Origin: Arthrobotrys musiformis
Lineage: Eukaryota; Ascomycota; Orbiliomycetes; Orbiliales; Orbiliaceae
Assembly (NCBI GenBank): GCA_036971715.1
Contig: JAVHJL010000013.1
Span: forward strand, 682,001 to 746,000
Direction: 5' to 3'
DNA: 64,000 nt
The notes under the pieces were generated by a model, which did not search any database, was not told where the DNA came from, and saw nothing but the letters and a program-made list of their open reading frames with translations. This document shows positions 10,058 through 22,903 of this stretch, piece after piece; positions within the stretch are counted from its first letter, which is position 1; every line of letters starts with the position of its first letter. A program made the translations under genes and the position numbers.

Positions 10058-13043
10058 ATGGAGGCTCGCGAACCCATCATTGTGGCTCTAAGTAGGGTGG
10101 GCGTAGAAACGAAAAGGCTTTTCAGGGACATCACTGCATGCGTTAGCGATGGAGCTCGAGACGGATCATGCTCAGAATCATTCAAAGACTGCTTCAAAGT
10201 TGAGGCTGACCGGTTTGGGCTCTGGGCATTGAACCTAGGCCTTTTCGTTCCTGACCATGGGTCACTTGATTATCGAGTAAGAGACGCAGAAACGCTTAGG
10301 GATATGTTCCGAACTCTTTTAATATCTTTAAATAATTCCCTAGCAGAAGGTGGGTTTCCGACTAACTCTAGAAACTGCCCGGCTGCGCTGACCGATCATA
10401 AAACATCCTCGAGCTGACCCAAAGTCTTTTCATAGTTATCAAATACTACTCAAGCCCCGACAACTCCAACCCAAAACCTGCCTATGGTGTGCCTGAAGAC
10501 AAGAATCTAGACGGTGAGGTTTCTGGCAGTGAATCCTCTGAAGATGGGTGGGATGAATTCAGTCAAAATGCATCCTCGGATATGCAGCTACTTCTGGACG
10601 GCATCAAGGGCACTATCGATAGGCTATACAAACTTTCCATATGGATCAGGGATCCCTCATCCCGCTCTGCTTCTTCCAAAATCCATTCACACAAACACAT
10701 TGATCCAGAAACGGGAGTCGACCTTCTCAAGGAATTTGAAGATTTCGATATCGACTATATACGTTCGGTGTTTCTCCAATATAGGACCTCGAAAGCTCAA
10801 GCTGAGAGCCCTGAGCGGTTCCGCGAAGCAGACCCGGATACTGCCTTCGGCGAAAAAATTCAACTAGATGATTCCGAAATATCATTGATTCATCGTTTAG
10901 CACGTGCGAACCTCCGTCGCAGACAAAGGTTTTCGTATTGGAGAAGACATCGGGAAAAGCTCGCTCAACACGCAAATTTTGTCGATACCCAGCAGACGAA
11001 AATTAACAATGCAGTTGATGAAATAGCCGCTCCGCAAAAACCAAATTTGAACATAAGCCCTGGAGTTGGGGAATCACTAGCGTCAATGCCACTTCTTGGG
11101 TCCGTCACAACTGCCACCCAGCTCAACTTTTCTCAGTTAGGTGCCTTTAAAGACAGTTCTTCTATCGTATCGGTATCGAATTATGCTCCGTCAAATTGGC
11201 TTCCCGGAGAAGAAACCCCAGGTTTTCCGGAGCCCCCGGCAGCGTCCCTTCTTAATGAATTTGAATGTCCTTTCTGCTTTACAATATGTCGGAAAGCGCT
11301 TCGGAGCGCAGACGCTTGGAAGTAAGCCTTCTCATCCACAAAAAAGACGGTGGAAGTTCTGATACTCAATTCAAACTTAGGGCTCATTTAATTCACGACC
11401 TCCAACCATATGTCTGCACCTATGTGGATTGTAAAAGTGGCAATCAGTTATACGACAGTCGCGGGGAGTGGCTCCAACACGAGAATTCAATGCATCGTCG
11501 AGTATTTCATTGCGCATTGCATCCAGAAGAGGCATTCGCGAGCGCTGGAGATTTCGAGGAACATATCAAAGACGGCCACTTGGGTTCCAGTGATAGGATT
11601 CCTGCAGCTCTTTTATTACAAGCTAGCCAGTCTACATCGGCGGCTCCGGATAGATACTGTCCAATATGCTTGCGATCTCTAGAAACAATGGATTCTTTGA
11701 CAAAGCATATTGCACTGCATTTGGAAAGGCTCTCGTTATTCTCATTCCCTAGAGATGTATCCAATGCCGAAGTGGGCGAGGAGGCCTCTGAGCTATCCAA
11801 TGAGGCGAACCCGAGTTTCAGAGGGTCGAGATATGAAGACTTTCAAAAGGATGAATGTCTTATTTTTGAGAACGAAGGACAAAGGCAGGGGGAATCCGAA
11901 GAGGGGCCAGGGGGGAGCGAAGTATCTACTGAGGAGACTAACCGAAACATGAGCGACGAATCCTCCGAGAGTCGAACATCATTCGATTATAACGACTACA
12001 CGATTGGATGGATATGTGCTTTGTCTATGTACCGGACGGCTGCCTGGCTAATCCTAGAAGAAATACATCCTAAACTTGGTTTACGAGACAATCCTAACCC
12101 TGCAGCCCCGCTTTCCGACACTGATACTTACACTCTTGGTAGAATCGGTGTTCATAATATTGTGGTCGCATGCCCACCCGATGGCAACCCTTCAGGACTT
12201 TCAACAATCGCGCAGTCTATGCTCTCTACCTTTACCTCGATAAATTTGATTCTTGCCATAGGGGTCGGGGAAGGGGTTCCGAGCGAGCGGGACGATATCC
12301 GCCGAGGAGATGTTGTCGTTAGTTGGAGCCCTGAATCTATACGGCTAGGCGACGTTATCGTTTCCCTGACTGTAGATTCTCAAGAGCGCGTCATCACATG
12401 GGACGGCAGCGAATATATCAATTGGGAGCGGAATGAGTTCCAACACCTACCGACGAGAGTGATTGAAGGGCTCAACTGGATAAGAAATCTCCATATTGAC
12501 GGATACGGCAAAACTCTAGAGTATATTGAGGAAGGGCTAGCCCAAGCACGGCCCGAGCATATACGTGCATTTTTTCTCCGTCCGAAAGCTGCCGACTTCC
12601 TTTATTCAGCGAACTACAGCCACGCCAGTGCACAGGATACTTGTGAAAATTGCGACTCTAGTATGGCTATTGTTCGAGCCGAGCGCGTTGGTGAAAATAC
12701 TATGGTCCATTTTGGGGCGACCGCTATTAGTAACACGGTGATAAAAGATGGCGTTTTCAGAGACAAGGCTAGCAAGAAACTTGGCCATGTACTTTGCTTT
12801 GATATAGAAGGGGCCGATTTAAACGATATTAACTTCAAAGTCCCATTTATTTTCATCCGAGGTATCTGGGGTTACGCAGATTCTCACAAGGACAAGATAT
12901 GGCAACCATACGCAGCGCTTGCAGCAGCGGGGTTTGCCAAAGAACTTTTAAACAACATCCCGAAGACTGAAAAGGAGGATCGCGATCGTGAATATAAAGT
13001 ATATCACCAGAACTTTCCCTTCTTCCGCGCCCCAGGGATCTAA
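10058..13043 (+). CDS. C2H2 zinc-finger protein with C-terminal nucleoside-phosphorylase (PNP_UDP) domain
   Basis: Three exons: 10058-10349, 10436-11321 and 11381-13043, giving 946 aa. Residues 1-100 match the N-terminal helical region common in fungal C2H2 proteins (SLDYRVRDAE). An acidic Ser-rich linker and a second helical region (LYKLSIWIRDPS) follow. The Cys/His-rich region lies at about 375-505: CPFC...H, VCTYVDC...H, HC...H, and CPIC...H with the tail HLERLSLFSFPRD. A phosphorylase fold spans about 596-935, from DYTIGWICAL through IGVGEGVPS, RRGDVVVS and CFDIEGAD to FIRGIWGYADSHKDK. These match the PNP domain often placed on fungal NLR-like proteins; no NACHT, NB-ARC or ankyrin region follows. 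The first intron is the least certain join: phase fits, and CTGAC lies about 20 nt before its AG. Likely nucleotide or nucleoside sensing or cleavage, by family inference only. Confidence 0.85.
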
Positions 13044-14326
13044 AATTTCCTATACAAAAAACGTGTTGTTTTTCCTTAGTATATTCCTTAGCAATCTTGT
13101 ATAAATATGAAATTAATTAGAATTCAAAAAAGCTTTACTAAAAATTAAATTATTTATTTAAATTCTTATTTTGGAAAGTTTGTATGTAGCATAAATGTGG
13201 CTAATTTCTTTGATTTAGTTAAGTTTAAGTGCGACTGAAGGAAGCCTCAGGTAAATTTTGTTACAAGATAGATACGTTCAAATTTTTGTTCGCAAACTTT
13301 GACTTAGTCGCGACGGGTAACATCTTTTGGAGGTGTCATCCATTATGGTGGAGGAAGGGATACCTTGCACACTACAGGGATTAGATAATGAGTTTGGAGT
13401 TGACCCGCTACTGGAGATTTCGAGATCGTGAATTTGCTGACGTTTTTTTCTGAAAATGTTGTATTTATATTTGGGTCTCCAGGCTTTGCAAATCCCAGCT
13501 GTCGAGAGCTCAAGCTTGGCCCAGCTCTATGCCACAAAAGCGGCAGGCGATTTGGTTAGCTTCAAAGTAAAAACGGAAATCTATACTGAAATGAAAGGCC
13601 TAGCCAAAACTACTCTCTTAATCGAAGCTATAGGTACACCTGCACCTGCGCGTTATTTGTCTGAGTGAAAATATCAGTGTTGATTATTGTTGTATTTTAG
13701 AACCAACCCCGGGCCAACCCGAGCTCGCCAGCTAGCAGCTATCGATTACCAAAATACGTACTTACGAGGCTACTTAGACGCTCTGTTATAAACGTTTAAA
13801 CATGTATGTACATGTGTATTTGATACCACATAGTAGAATAGTAGAGCACTATTGAGAATGTAAAGTCCATTGAGAATTCGAATACAATAGTAATATTGAT
13901 CGATTCTCGCTCAACGCGACGTAGATTGCCGAGCACCGGATTGGGACTCGGCTTTCGCGACCAGGGGTTCATCGGCTGAAGCCTGAAACATTGCACTTTT
14001 GGTTCCGGTCTGCTAGTCAACCTTGAAGAGGAATGGCCATAACGTTCTGAACGAAATTTCGGGATCTCTGCTTTGCATTTTGGCACCTATGCAGGCCTTT
14101 CATTGGCTGAAGACGACCACAACTCCTTTCCGTTGGCTCTTTTCGTCAGGGGCAGTTGCTCGAGCGGCGCTATCGTGTGTAACTAGAAATTTAATCTCCT
14201 TAAAATTGTCATGATGATAAATTTCCTCTCTCGCGGGTTTGGGCCACTCTCGCTTCTTCTCTTGGAATTCAACTCTACTTATATCGATAAACCGCCTGTT
14301 TGATATCAAAAAATTTAATAGCTTCA
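13044..14326. other. 1.3 kb intergenic, nothing identified
   Basis: AT-rich just after the phosphorylase gene (possible 3' region to about 13180). A short frame at about 13480-13668 has no recognisable domain. No repeat or RNA gene seen. Confidence 0.5.
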
Positions 14327-15614
14327 ATGAAGAGAGTATCACGAAATTTTGCCGTTCCGGCACTATCGCTTTGGCTATGGAACGGCTACGCTATGGCACA
14401 AACCTCTTCGAGGGTCATGTCTCTTTCGTTGCAAGGTCAACTTCCACCGCTAACATTGCCGGCCGACTGCTTGACAACAAGTATCTACAGCGCGGAGACA
14501 GAAATTTATGGTGTAAATGACGAGATTTACTATACAAGTTCTACTCTTGTTCAAGGCTGTATGACGGATAATGCGCGTTCGACTTGCTGTCCGAGTTACG
14601 AATCCGCTGGGAGTTATGCGGTATACTACTCGCCTGGTGTCTGTCCGGACGGGTATACCACTTTGGACTTGAATATCATCGTTCAGGCGTATTCGTACTC
14701 TAGTGATGATGAAATAAAACTGGGTCTGAAAACTGGAAAGGCTTGCTGCCCAAAGTATGTTACTCGTTTCTACATGCATGCTACAATTAATCGGAACTTG
14801 CTAACAAGCCGTTGCTTCACTAAATAGAGTCGGGGCACCTGTCACCTATGATCTATATTCCTACGGCCCTTCGTGTCTTTATTCGGAGACGACCTCATAC
14901 TCAACCAGCGACGCGGTGGGTCCCAAAGTAATATCCACCTCAAGATACTGGTCCGCCTCCGCCTACATAATTATCCCAGGAACCGATTTTACAACAACTT
15001 TTGGACCAGCAACCCCAACCCCAGAACCAGAGGATCCAGAATCGACCTCAGCAGAGCCGGGCCAGACAGTCCCCACCCAAAAGGCTACAACATCAGCTGG
15101 CCATGGAGGCGCCACCACAACAGGGCCAAGGAACACATCGAGTCCAACCAACACATCGGAACCAGCTGCCCAGACCACTACTGGTATGCCTGTTGCTGCT
15201 ATCGCAGGGATTTCTGTTGGTGTGATAGCTGCTCTAGTCGGAGGTATTTTTGTAGCCTACAGAATGGGAAGGAGAAAGGGAGGTGCTGGCGCAGCCCCTG
15301 GAGATTTTCCCTCCGAAAGGCCTCCACAAAATCCACATGGTATGGGATTCGCTGAAATCGGCGGAGAACAAATACCGCTCGGAAAACTCGGGGCAAACGG
15401 CGCGCATCCAGGGCAGGCCCCTCCTTACGCTGGTGTATCTGAGATTGATGGAAGCCAATACAAAGGATATGCGCAACCTGCATATCCGGAGATGCCGGGG
15501 AATACTTATCAAGGATACGTCCCGGGCAAGTATCAGGAGCTTGATGGAAACGTTTACCAAGCCCAAGGGCCGGATAGAAACAGGTACCAGGAACTTGACG
15601 GGAGTGGAAGATAG
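14327..15614 (+). CDS. Single-pass cell-surface protein: Cys-rich ectodomain, Ser/Thr stalk, TM helix, repeat-bearing tail
   Basis: Two exons (14327-14754 and 14828-15614; intron with CTAAC branch point), 404 aa. A signal peptide covers about residues 1-25 (ALSLWLWNGYAMAQ). The ectodomain has eight cysteines, including STCCPS and KACCPK. A Pro/Ser/Thr-rich stalk at about 195-262 looks heavily O-glycosylated. A transmembrane helix at about 264-287 is rich in Ala/Gly/Val and is followed by RMGRRK, so the C-terminus should be cytoplasmic. The tail repeats Tyr-containing units (GYAQPAY, GYVPGKYQELDG, RYQELDG). The layout is that of fungal wall sensors or WSC/Mid2-like surface proteins, but no WSC domain is evident. 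The start is the first in-frame ATG giving a signal peptide. Confidence 0.82.
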
Positions 15615-16675
15615 CCCGGCCGTCATTTATCAGCATCAAACAAAAAAAGTCACATTGTAGAGGTTACATAGCCAGCGTTCATCATATCGGGGTTTTGTGA
15701 AATTAAAGCACATATTGGTTTTCGGGTTTAGCATTAGCAGCGCTATGAGAAATTCGGGAGACCATTCGATAGATCCATAGTTACTTAATTATCTTCACTT
15801 GTATATATCTGAAGCCCTACACTTCGCGTCAAGTACGCGAATTTTCAACGATTCTAATGTCATTTATTTAATACTCACGATTGGATTCATGACTCATGAT
15901 ATTTGATAGTCACAGACTTTATCATGATATCACCGTGAACCCAGTTTCGCCTCGCCTTCTACCTTGTGATTATATATATCTTTATTCGGAAAGCGCCAAC
16001 GAGAACGGGAAAACACCCCGTATGTTCACACCATCCATGAACTGTTTTAGATGCTTGGAAACTCGCAACACGTTCAAAGCTGCGACAATCTCGCGAAGCA
16101 AAAATCCCACACGCATGGTCACCTTGGCCCCGCCCCGGCGCACATATGCATGTCTTGGTATCTTACCCCATTCTATAACAAGGGCGACGGGATCGATATC
16201 TCGGGCCCAAGTCAACACAAGAAGTGCGACCCTGCGTTGGAGGCAACATTTCGAAATTAATACTTGGTCTGGATCCAAAGTATCCAATGAGCAAAGATTA
16301 TCTATATCTAACAATACGAGGTAGAATTAGATTAGTTAAGGGAAAGGAGCCTTTCCCTCCACCTAATATTGCCAATATAAATTATACTAGTAAATATTGT
16401 TTCGAACTCGCAGACGACCAACGTTATTCAAGGTATTCGGTAACGCTATAACACAAACTATAGAGAGATCGGACCCATGAACGTTACCTAGTATACACTA
16501 GAGAAAGGCAATAAAAAAATAAAATGGCTCTAATCCCTCATTGGTATTGCTGCTAAATGTAATACATGCAAATGTATCCTCAAGCAGTGTAAAGATTACA
16601 CCCACGCATTGAAATCGCGATATCAAGCGCTGGCAGAAACAGAAAAACTCCGAGTAAATGACTGGGCACTATCAT
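15615..16675. other. 1.06 kb between convergent genes, nothing identified
   Basis: Holds the 3' regions of the surface-protein gene (+) and the GNAT gene (-). A 110-142 codon pair of overlapping frames at about 15896-16324 lies on opposite strands and lacks domain signals. Confidence 0.5.
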
Positions 16676-17236
16676 TCACACATCATAGTCATATCCATCG
16701 CGACCGTAACACGGATGCCCTGGGCCTTTGACCTCCATAAATGCCAGCCCTCCACCCCGTGGGGTCTCGACAACAGTCATCCCCATCAGTTTTTCATAAA
16801 ACGGAACCGAACGCTCCCAATTCGCCGTGAAAAGCATTGTGCGCCGTAGGTAAGGCATCTGATCGGTAGCCTCCTGCACACAACGAATCAACCAGCTTCC
16901 CAATCCTTTCCCCTGGTATGCGGAATCCACCCATACATCGGTGAGGTATGCGAAGGTGACATAGTCGGTGATAAGACGGGCAATCCCGACAAATTTGGGT
17001 TCTGAAGCCGAATCGGTCGAGTTTTCTGCGGCGGATTGGTCGTACACGCCGAACGAGAGGGAACTTTTGAGCATCTCCTCCATTGCCTCCACGGGCACCG
17101 CCTTTGCCCAGTAGAAGTCCTTCGAATCGAAGACTTCAATAACTCGTTTTAAAGGGAAGAGACTGGGGTCGGTGGACACCAAAAACTGGTCCTTCTGCCA
17201 GGAACGGTTCTTGAGGCCTGCTTGAATGGAAGCCAT
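16676..17236 (-). CDS. GNAT-family N-acetyltransferase
   Basis: Intronless, 186 aa, typical for a single-domain GNAT enzyme. The acetyl-CoA pyrophosphate-binding motif A is plain: VWVDSAYQGKGLGSWLI (Q-x-x-G-x-G). It is preceded by the beta strand VGIARLITDYVTFAYL and followed by the C-terminal part RRTMLFTANWERSVPFYEKLMGM, where FYEKLGF-like motifs usually occur. It should transfer an acetyl group from acetyl-CoA to a small amine or protein; the acceptor cannot be told. No targeting signal is seen. An AT-rich TATTTAA-like element about 100 bp upstream on its strand could be the promoter. Confidence 0.9.
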   Translation of the reverse strand: MASIQAGLKNRSWQKDQFLVSTDPSLFPLKRVIEVFDSKDFYWAKAVPVEAMEEMLKSSLSFGVYDQSAAENSTDSASEPKFVGIARLITDYVTFAYLTDVWVDSAYQGKGLGSWLIRCVQEATDQMPYLRRTMLFTANWERSVPFYEKLMGMTVVETPRGGGLAFMEVKGPGHPCYGRDGYDYDV

Positions 17237-19914
17237 TGATACGGTAGAATAGTTTCAATTGGAGATGCTAGAAGACTCAGAGATTGTATCTTGGAGATGC
17301 TTAGATAACGATAATTTTGAAAAGCCTTGCTGATAAAATTAAATACCACCGGCCCAATGACTCAGTAGCACCGAAACCCAACATTTCGAACTGGCTTTTG
17401 TGTTGTATTTTCCTTGTGGTTTTGGGGATTACACAGCTTGGTAAGCTAGTTCGAAGAGCTCTTCTGCCCCTCAGTTGCGCAATTGAGCTCAAAACAAAGC
17501 TATTCCAGACCGGTTGGCCAGCCGAAAATCGGAGCCAATAGTCACTTTCCTTAGTACTATGTATTCCTTTCAACAACCGAGGTGTCGATAGAGAGATATC
17601 GGAAATATTGCGTGGGGCGAGTAGTTATAGCGCCTAACCTTAAATTTTAGTGAAGGATCCAATTCCAAAGTTGTGATTGCTTGAATTCACAGAGATAGCA
17701 TATCAGAATTACGTATTTACATACAAATACCTGCCCAAGTGAGTTCCACTGGTTCCGGGATCGAGGCTGTTCAGATTTAACCTTGTTGTCCAAATATTTC
17801 CACGTGGAGATATGCATTGCAAACATACACTGATAAGGGACACTTCAAAAACTTTCAATTGGTCAAGACTCTACAATCCGGCCAGTATGGTTTCCAGTCT
17901 GCTCGGATGCTTGTTAGCGACGTTGCAGCATGTCGATATCAATGCCGCCCTGCGTTTACAACCACACGTTCAATCGATCAATGGCTGCTATATGTAATGA
18001 CGTGTGTCGAGTTGGTTAGTTATATAATAGTGACTCAGCTTTGTGTCATTTTCCAAACTTCAAAATTTCCCCGAGCCGACTTCCATATAGATGATACTAT
18101 GAATGTATGTTCGTATTCATGGTTATAACCTCATGCAATCGATCTGCACTTGGGTTGTGCCGAACGAATTATAATTTTATCCCTAGGTAGACGCAACTGA
18201 TCTATCTTGGACCGTCGGTTCAGATTAGCTAACCAATCTCCTATGTGTATAAATGTATTATTCATACCCATTGAATGCTACTTGCAGTAATCTTTCTCCA
18301 ACAATGAGCGAAAGGTGAAGGGTGGAGGTTGAGAGGAAGTATTGGATTGGCGTTTCCGGCTCTCCCATCAAAAGGAGTGTCCAACGACCCTCCGGCCCGA
18401 TTTCTCCTAAAATATTATAGGAATATCTTCAGTTTATCGATCTTAGACATTGTAAGCGGTAAGAATAAAGACGATAGAGTGTTTTCTTTCGACCTGCAAG
18501 TTTAAGCACACAGGCTTGGCTTCTGATCGGACGTTGGAAGCTGTGAACGAACTGCGCTCATTGCATTGCAGAACCTTACTTGATTAGATATCTCGACTTC
18601 CATACAAATCTAGGGGGATTTTGGTTTTGAATTACTTCCCTATGGTTTGTGCTGCACCCGGGCCCAGAAAAATTCTCCAGAATAACAAATTCGGCATGAA
18701 AGATTCGCTCTTCAAGTTGCACTCTCCACCCTGATGATCCGGTTACGAGGAAAACACTGTCACATACTCGAAATAATCAAGTTTCCGTTGTCGGAAAAGA
18801 CAGCTGCACACCCGTTCAACGGTATCCCTAAAAGAACAATAGCCGATCTTCAGCCCGATGTTGTTCTCAGAATGGGAGAAGTAGTGACCAGCGTGAATAG
18901 AATCAGAACAAGAGGATAAATTGGCTCGTGTCGACAGGCTTATTCAGATCCCCTCAAATTTGGATTACAAATTTGCAACCACGACTACGCGGCCGTCGAC
19001 GTCTTTTCGAAATAAAATGCACTCTTTCCCTTCATCCGAAGTATATTAATACTAGGGAAATTAATATGGAGCAATCAAAATACTAAATAATCTCAAACAT
19101 GGGTCGGAAAGAGCCGATCGAAGCTATCCTCTCATATGGCATTAGACGAATATATTATTCTTAACTGACTCGCAAGAAATCTGCAAGCTTAGAAACAAGG
19201 TATATAGACGCTCTTATTGGTGCTAGTGCCGATATCGTCGACAATCCGAGGCGGCAGTGCCGTATTTAGCCTTGCTCCAGGAAACACGATCTGATCGATG
19301 ATCTTGCCGTAAATTGCAAAAGGACCGTACATGCATAGTTGTGCATTAGCCTCGACGCCCAAGGACATGCGAGAATTATGAACCCATGGCCGACACATGC
19401 GATTTATAGACCCACCTTTCAAAATTGAGGCATTACAGGCTCGGATTCGGGCAAAAGGCTCCATATATATGCATATTCTTATACATTCAATTCGGGAAGG
19501 ATCTGCTCAAGGAAATTTAAGGGTATGGATCCTGTCGATAAAGCCTATTGGCTGAAGGTCTACTGAGGCATCTAAGTACGTGGCATGCGTGAGGGAAGAC
19601 CCTGAGGTATTAGAATATTTGGCCACATCCTTCACTATTATCTCTAACCGACATAACGGCTGGAAGCCAAGAGAATTATGGTGTTTTCTGTAACCATTAG
19701 ACGTAAATTCACCGTGAGAGTCGTCAAATTTCAAGGCTCCATGCACATGTCTGTGTTTTTACTTTACTCTTAGCCTAAGCCTCTACGGCTTAAGTATGCT
19801 ATGTAGCTACACGCGTCCTATTGGCTCTCGAACTTCTATTTTATAGCCTCTACATAATACAATCTTGTTACAAAAGTGGAGAGCCTAGGTCGAACCGGTC
19901 ACTCTTTGTGCGGT

Positions 19915-19930
19915 CTGGGTACGAGACCAG
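19915..19930 (+). repeat. Dispersed 16-nt repeat, copy 1
   Basis: CTGGGTACGAGACCAG. The 40 bp that follow resemble those after copy 2 (TTATAAT...GTAAAT...AAA), suggesting a longer decayed element. Confidence 0.6.
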
Positions 19931-22884
19931 GTCGAATCTTATAATATGTGGTAAATATTAAATCACGGGCACTACGAGGGCCACATGTGCGGATATATTC
20001 GAGATTCAGAATTAATTATACAACATATGTATGTGCAAATTCATATTATGGTAAAGGGTATTACTAAGATCCTCTCGTTTGCTTCGAGGTCATTCGTCGC
20101 CATACTTTTCAGGGTTTGGTTCCCCAGAAGTTCAGATAAAACTTTTGTGGAAGCTACGTACCTACCAAGCGGGTTCATATGTGAAGGTACATACATCAAG
20201 TTAATTAACCGATTGTGTGTTTATAACGTTTATATATCTCGATGAAGGGCAATAAATGTGAAATTGCCGGGGACACCCCAGTACTGCATCATGCATGTTG
20301 ATATCGTTTGCCACGAGATATCTTAGACCCTCCTAGGATCCCCAACATTCCAGCGGTTTAAATTTGTTGGATTTTGAAGCCATTTCCCGAAAACTCGGAG
20401 TTTCATGCTTGAGAAATGCGGAGGTTTGTCTTGCTCAAGATCAAGCTTTCCCAAGTATACTCGCTCGATACAAAGCCAGTGCAGCAGTCTGGGGCTGGTA
20501 CAGCTAGCATGGTTCTAATATAATATTATAGGTTTTCAATTGACCGGGTTTAGACAACTGTTCGAGATCCCGGCTCTCAGGTCTTCGACCAAATATCTCA
20601 GGGAAGACACTTGCAGATCAAGCTAGCTACAGAACCAAGATGAAAAACTCTTCAACAGCACTCCGCAGATCCACAGCTATGGGATGCTTAGAAAAGCATT
20701 TAATCGTATTTGTCAGGGGCCCGGGCCGAAGCCTCAGACTAACTCTAAGCATCTTTCGAAATCTTCTCGAGTTCTGTGCCTCTCGACAAGCCTATAAGCA
20801 GGTATATGCCATGTGAAAGTAAGGCCCATACAGGTTGCAACCAGTCCTGTGTTGGAGCCGTATATCTCGAGATAACCTATTTTGTCCCGAGCTCGAAGAG
20901 GCTCAAGGCTGCCTAGTCCTATTTCGTCAGACAACAGCAAGAATAACCGGATTTCAAGGCCTCCTTGGCTTTGACCTCAAGCTTGGTTTTAATATTCGGG
21001 AGCTGACCGGTCGCTAGGCACGCGCTAAGCTGCGGGCCAAAAAAATAAATTAATCCGAGTCCGTGAATCCAACGTCCGTGCGAATCCTTAGGCTCACAGC
21101 ATTGTCAAGATTCGTACGCAACTATCCTGTAAACGGGTGTTTCCCCCTTGCATATACGATCATGATCGTCTGAAGTCTCCATGTGAGGCTACCGAAGCCA
21201 CCGATGCAATTTAGGTGGTTGGTGGTGTTCCTGCAAATTTAACGGGTTCCTGTGCCTGACTCATGCTCGAAATAGTAACGGCGCTGCATCATTGTCACAA
21301 AATCCAGATTTGTACCCGCACACACAACATCAAAGATTTCCAATAGGCAGATATTATTTAAAAATATTCCATCTAGCATGATATCTACAGATAAAATAAA
21401 TTGAAACCATGAAACCAATTTATCAGACCAGGGTTCCCGAAGTCTCGTTTCTCATCGATCGAAACCCTGGTATCATCAAAGCTTCGAGTAAGATAACTTC
21501 ACAGCCACTTCCTCTCCATGATACTATATCGGCGCTAGGCATATGGTACTGGAATCGATGAATCGATAATATATTCTGTTAGTCTTGTTTCAGAAAATCA
21601 CACAATTCTCTACCCGACCAAAAATAGAGAGCAACCCTAACAACTGTACAATCTAATAAATCTGAAATATATTACCGAAATCATTGCCGCTACAAAAAAT
21701 AAAAGTAAAAATGAAGTGCTGTGCGGAAGATACCGCTACCCTAGCTAGGCTTTCGGTATGAATTAATTAGAAAAAGCGGGGTTACGAATATCTTGGCATG
21801 CGGAAGACGAGGTCTTCGTCAAGAAAATGGGACGAAGGTCGGATCGATAACGCCATTACCATCCGGTTCATCGATATCTCGGACGAAAGGTACTCCGTCG
21901 AAGTGGTCGCCAAAGTCTGTCCTGTGTAGTAGTATCTAAGAAGCAGCAAGCTAGCGAATGCCACGGATTGACCAATAGTTAAGCAGCTTTTAGTGTCGTT
22001 TTTATGTTCCTGCATCAGAACTCCCCTCTTGGACGCACTTTAGGATGACAGCGGAAAACTGACCGACCTCTCAAATATCAACCTTTCCGTTTCGGTACAG
22101 TCGACTTGAACTGCTGTGGATAGACAGAAGAATTCGAATCCCTGGTGTAGGTGCTTGTGACCAGAGACGGCACAAATGTCTACAGTCGACGATCGCCTGA
22201 GCTCTGGGCTTTTCCTGAACCCGCATAGCAAGTATGCATGGTCTTTTATCACATGTATCCTTCAATGCGATGATAACTCCGTACGTACGAATCATGGTTG
22301 CTAAGATTGCAGTGATTGTAGGTGCAGAATTCACATGCTACCGTATTCCAGCGGCGGTGTGGAGCGTCGAGTGCGGAAGCGCAGTCGACTCGAAAGGTGT
22401 GATTGACTCCATAGATCTTTTTTGGATACAGGTTCTCAAAAATTTTGCGTGGGAAGAGTGTTTCAACTCAGTGGGGAAACAAGATCGAGGGCGGGGTAGG
22501 AGGAATCCCGGGCCGGATAAATCTAGATTCCTCAGGAATACTACCGTCATGGGGGAAAATCAAGGAAGCGCGCTAGCTACAAACGAAAATTAACCCTTCG
22601 ATTTTCCAGCCGGTTGATCCCAACCTTCACAAATCTTGCCGTTTTTGTGACCATCTGATATACGCAATTACTGTGTTAAGCCAGTCCTGGTCCTGAAATA
22701 CCACGGCTCAAAAGGTTCTCGCGCAAGGCCCCCCTGGCGGCACTCGCGTAGTCTGGTAAGCGACCGACTTTCCCCACGATGCCAAGGTTGGGGGAACGAG
22801 GGGCGGCGTGATCTAACTGAATGAGGAAAAAGGCCCGGACAGCACTTCACTAAAGGCACCGCACGAGACTCTCAGGGAGCCTCG

Positions 22885-22903
22885 CTGCATGCATTGCATG
22901 CAG
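22885..22903. repeat. 19-nt perfect palindrome
   Basis: CTGCATGCATTGCATGCAG, arms of nine bases around one T, 387 bp upstream of the esterase ATG. It may be a dimeric regulator site or may mean nothing. Confidence 0.5.

Noticed and set aside
13760..13805. Two words shared with 52200-52275 (AAACGTTTAAACA and TTACGAGGCTACYTAG)
   Set aside because: Matches of this length are expected about once by chance in 64 kb. The order differs and no longer alignment is visible.
19811..19816. ACGCGT in the gene-poor tract
   Set aside because: Single copy with no gene start near it; probably chance.
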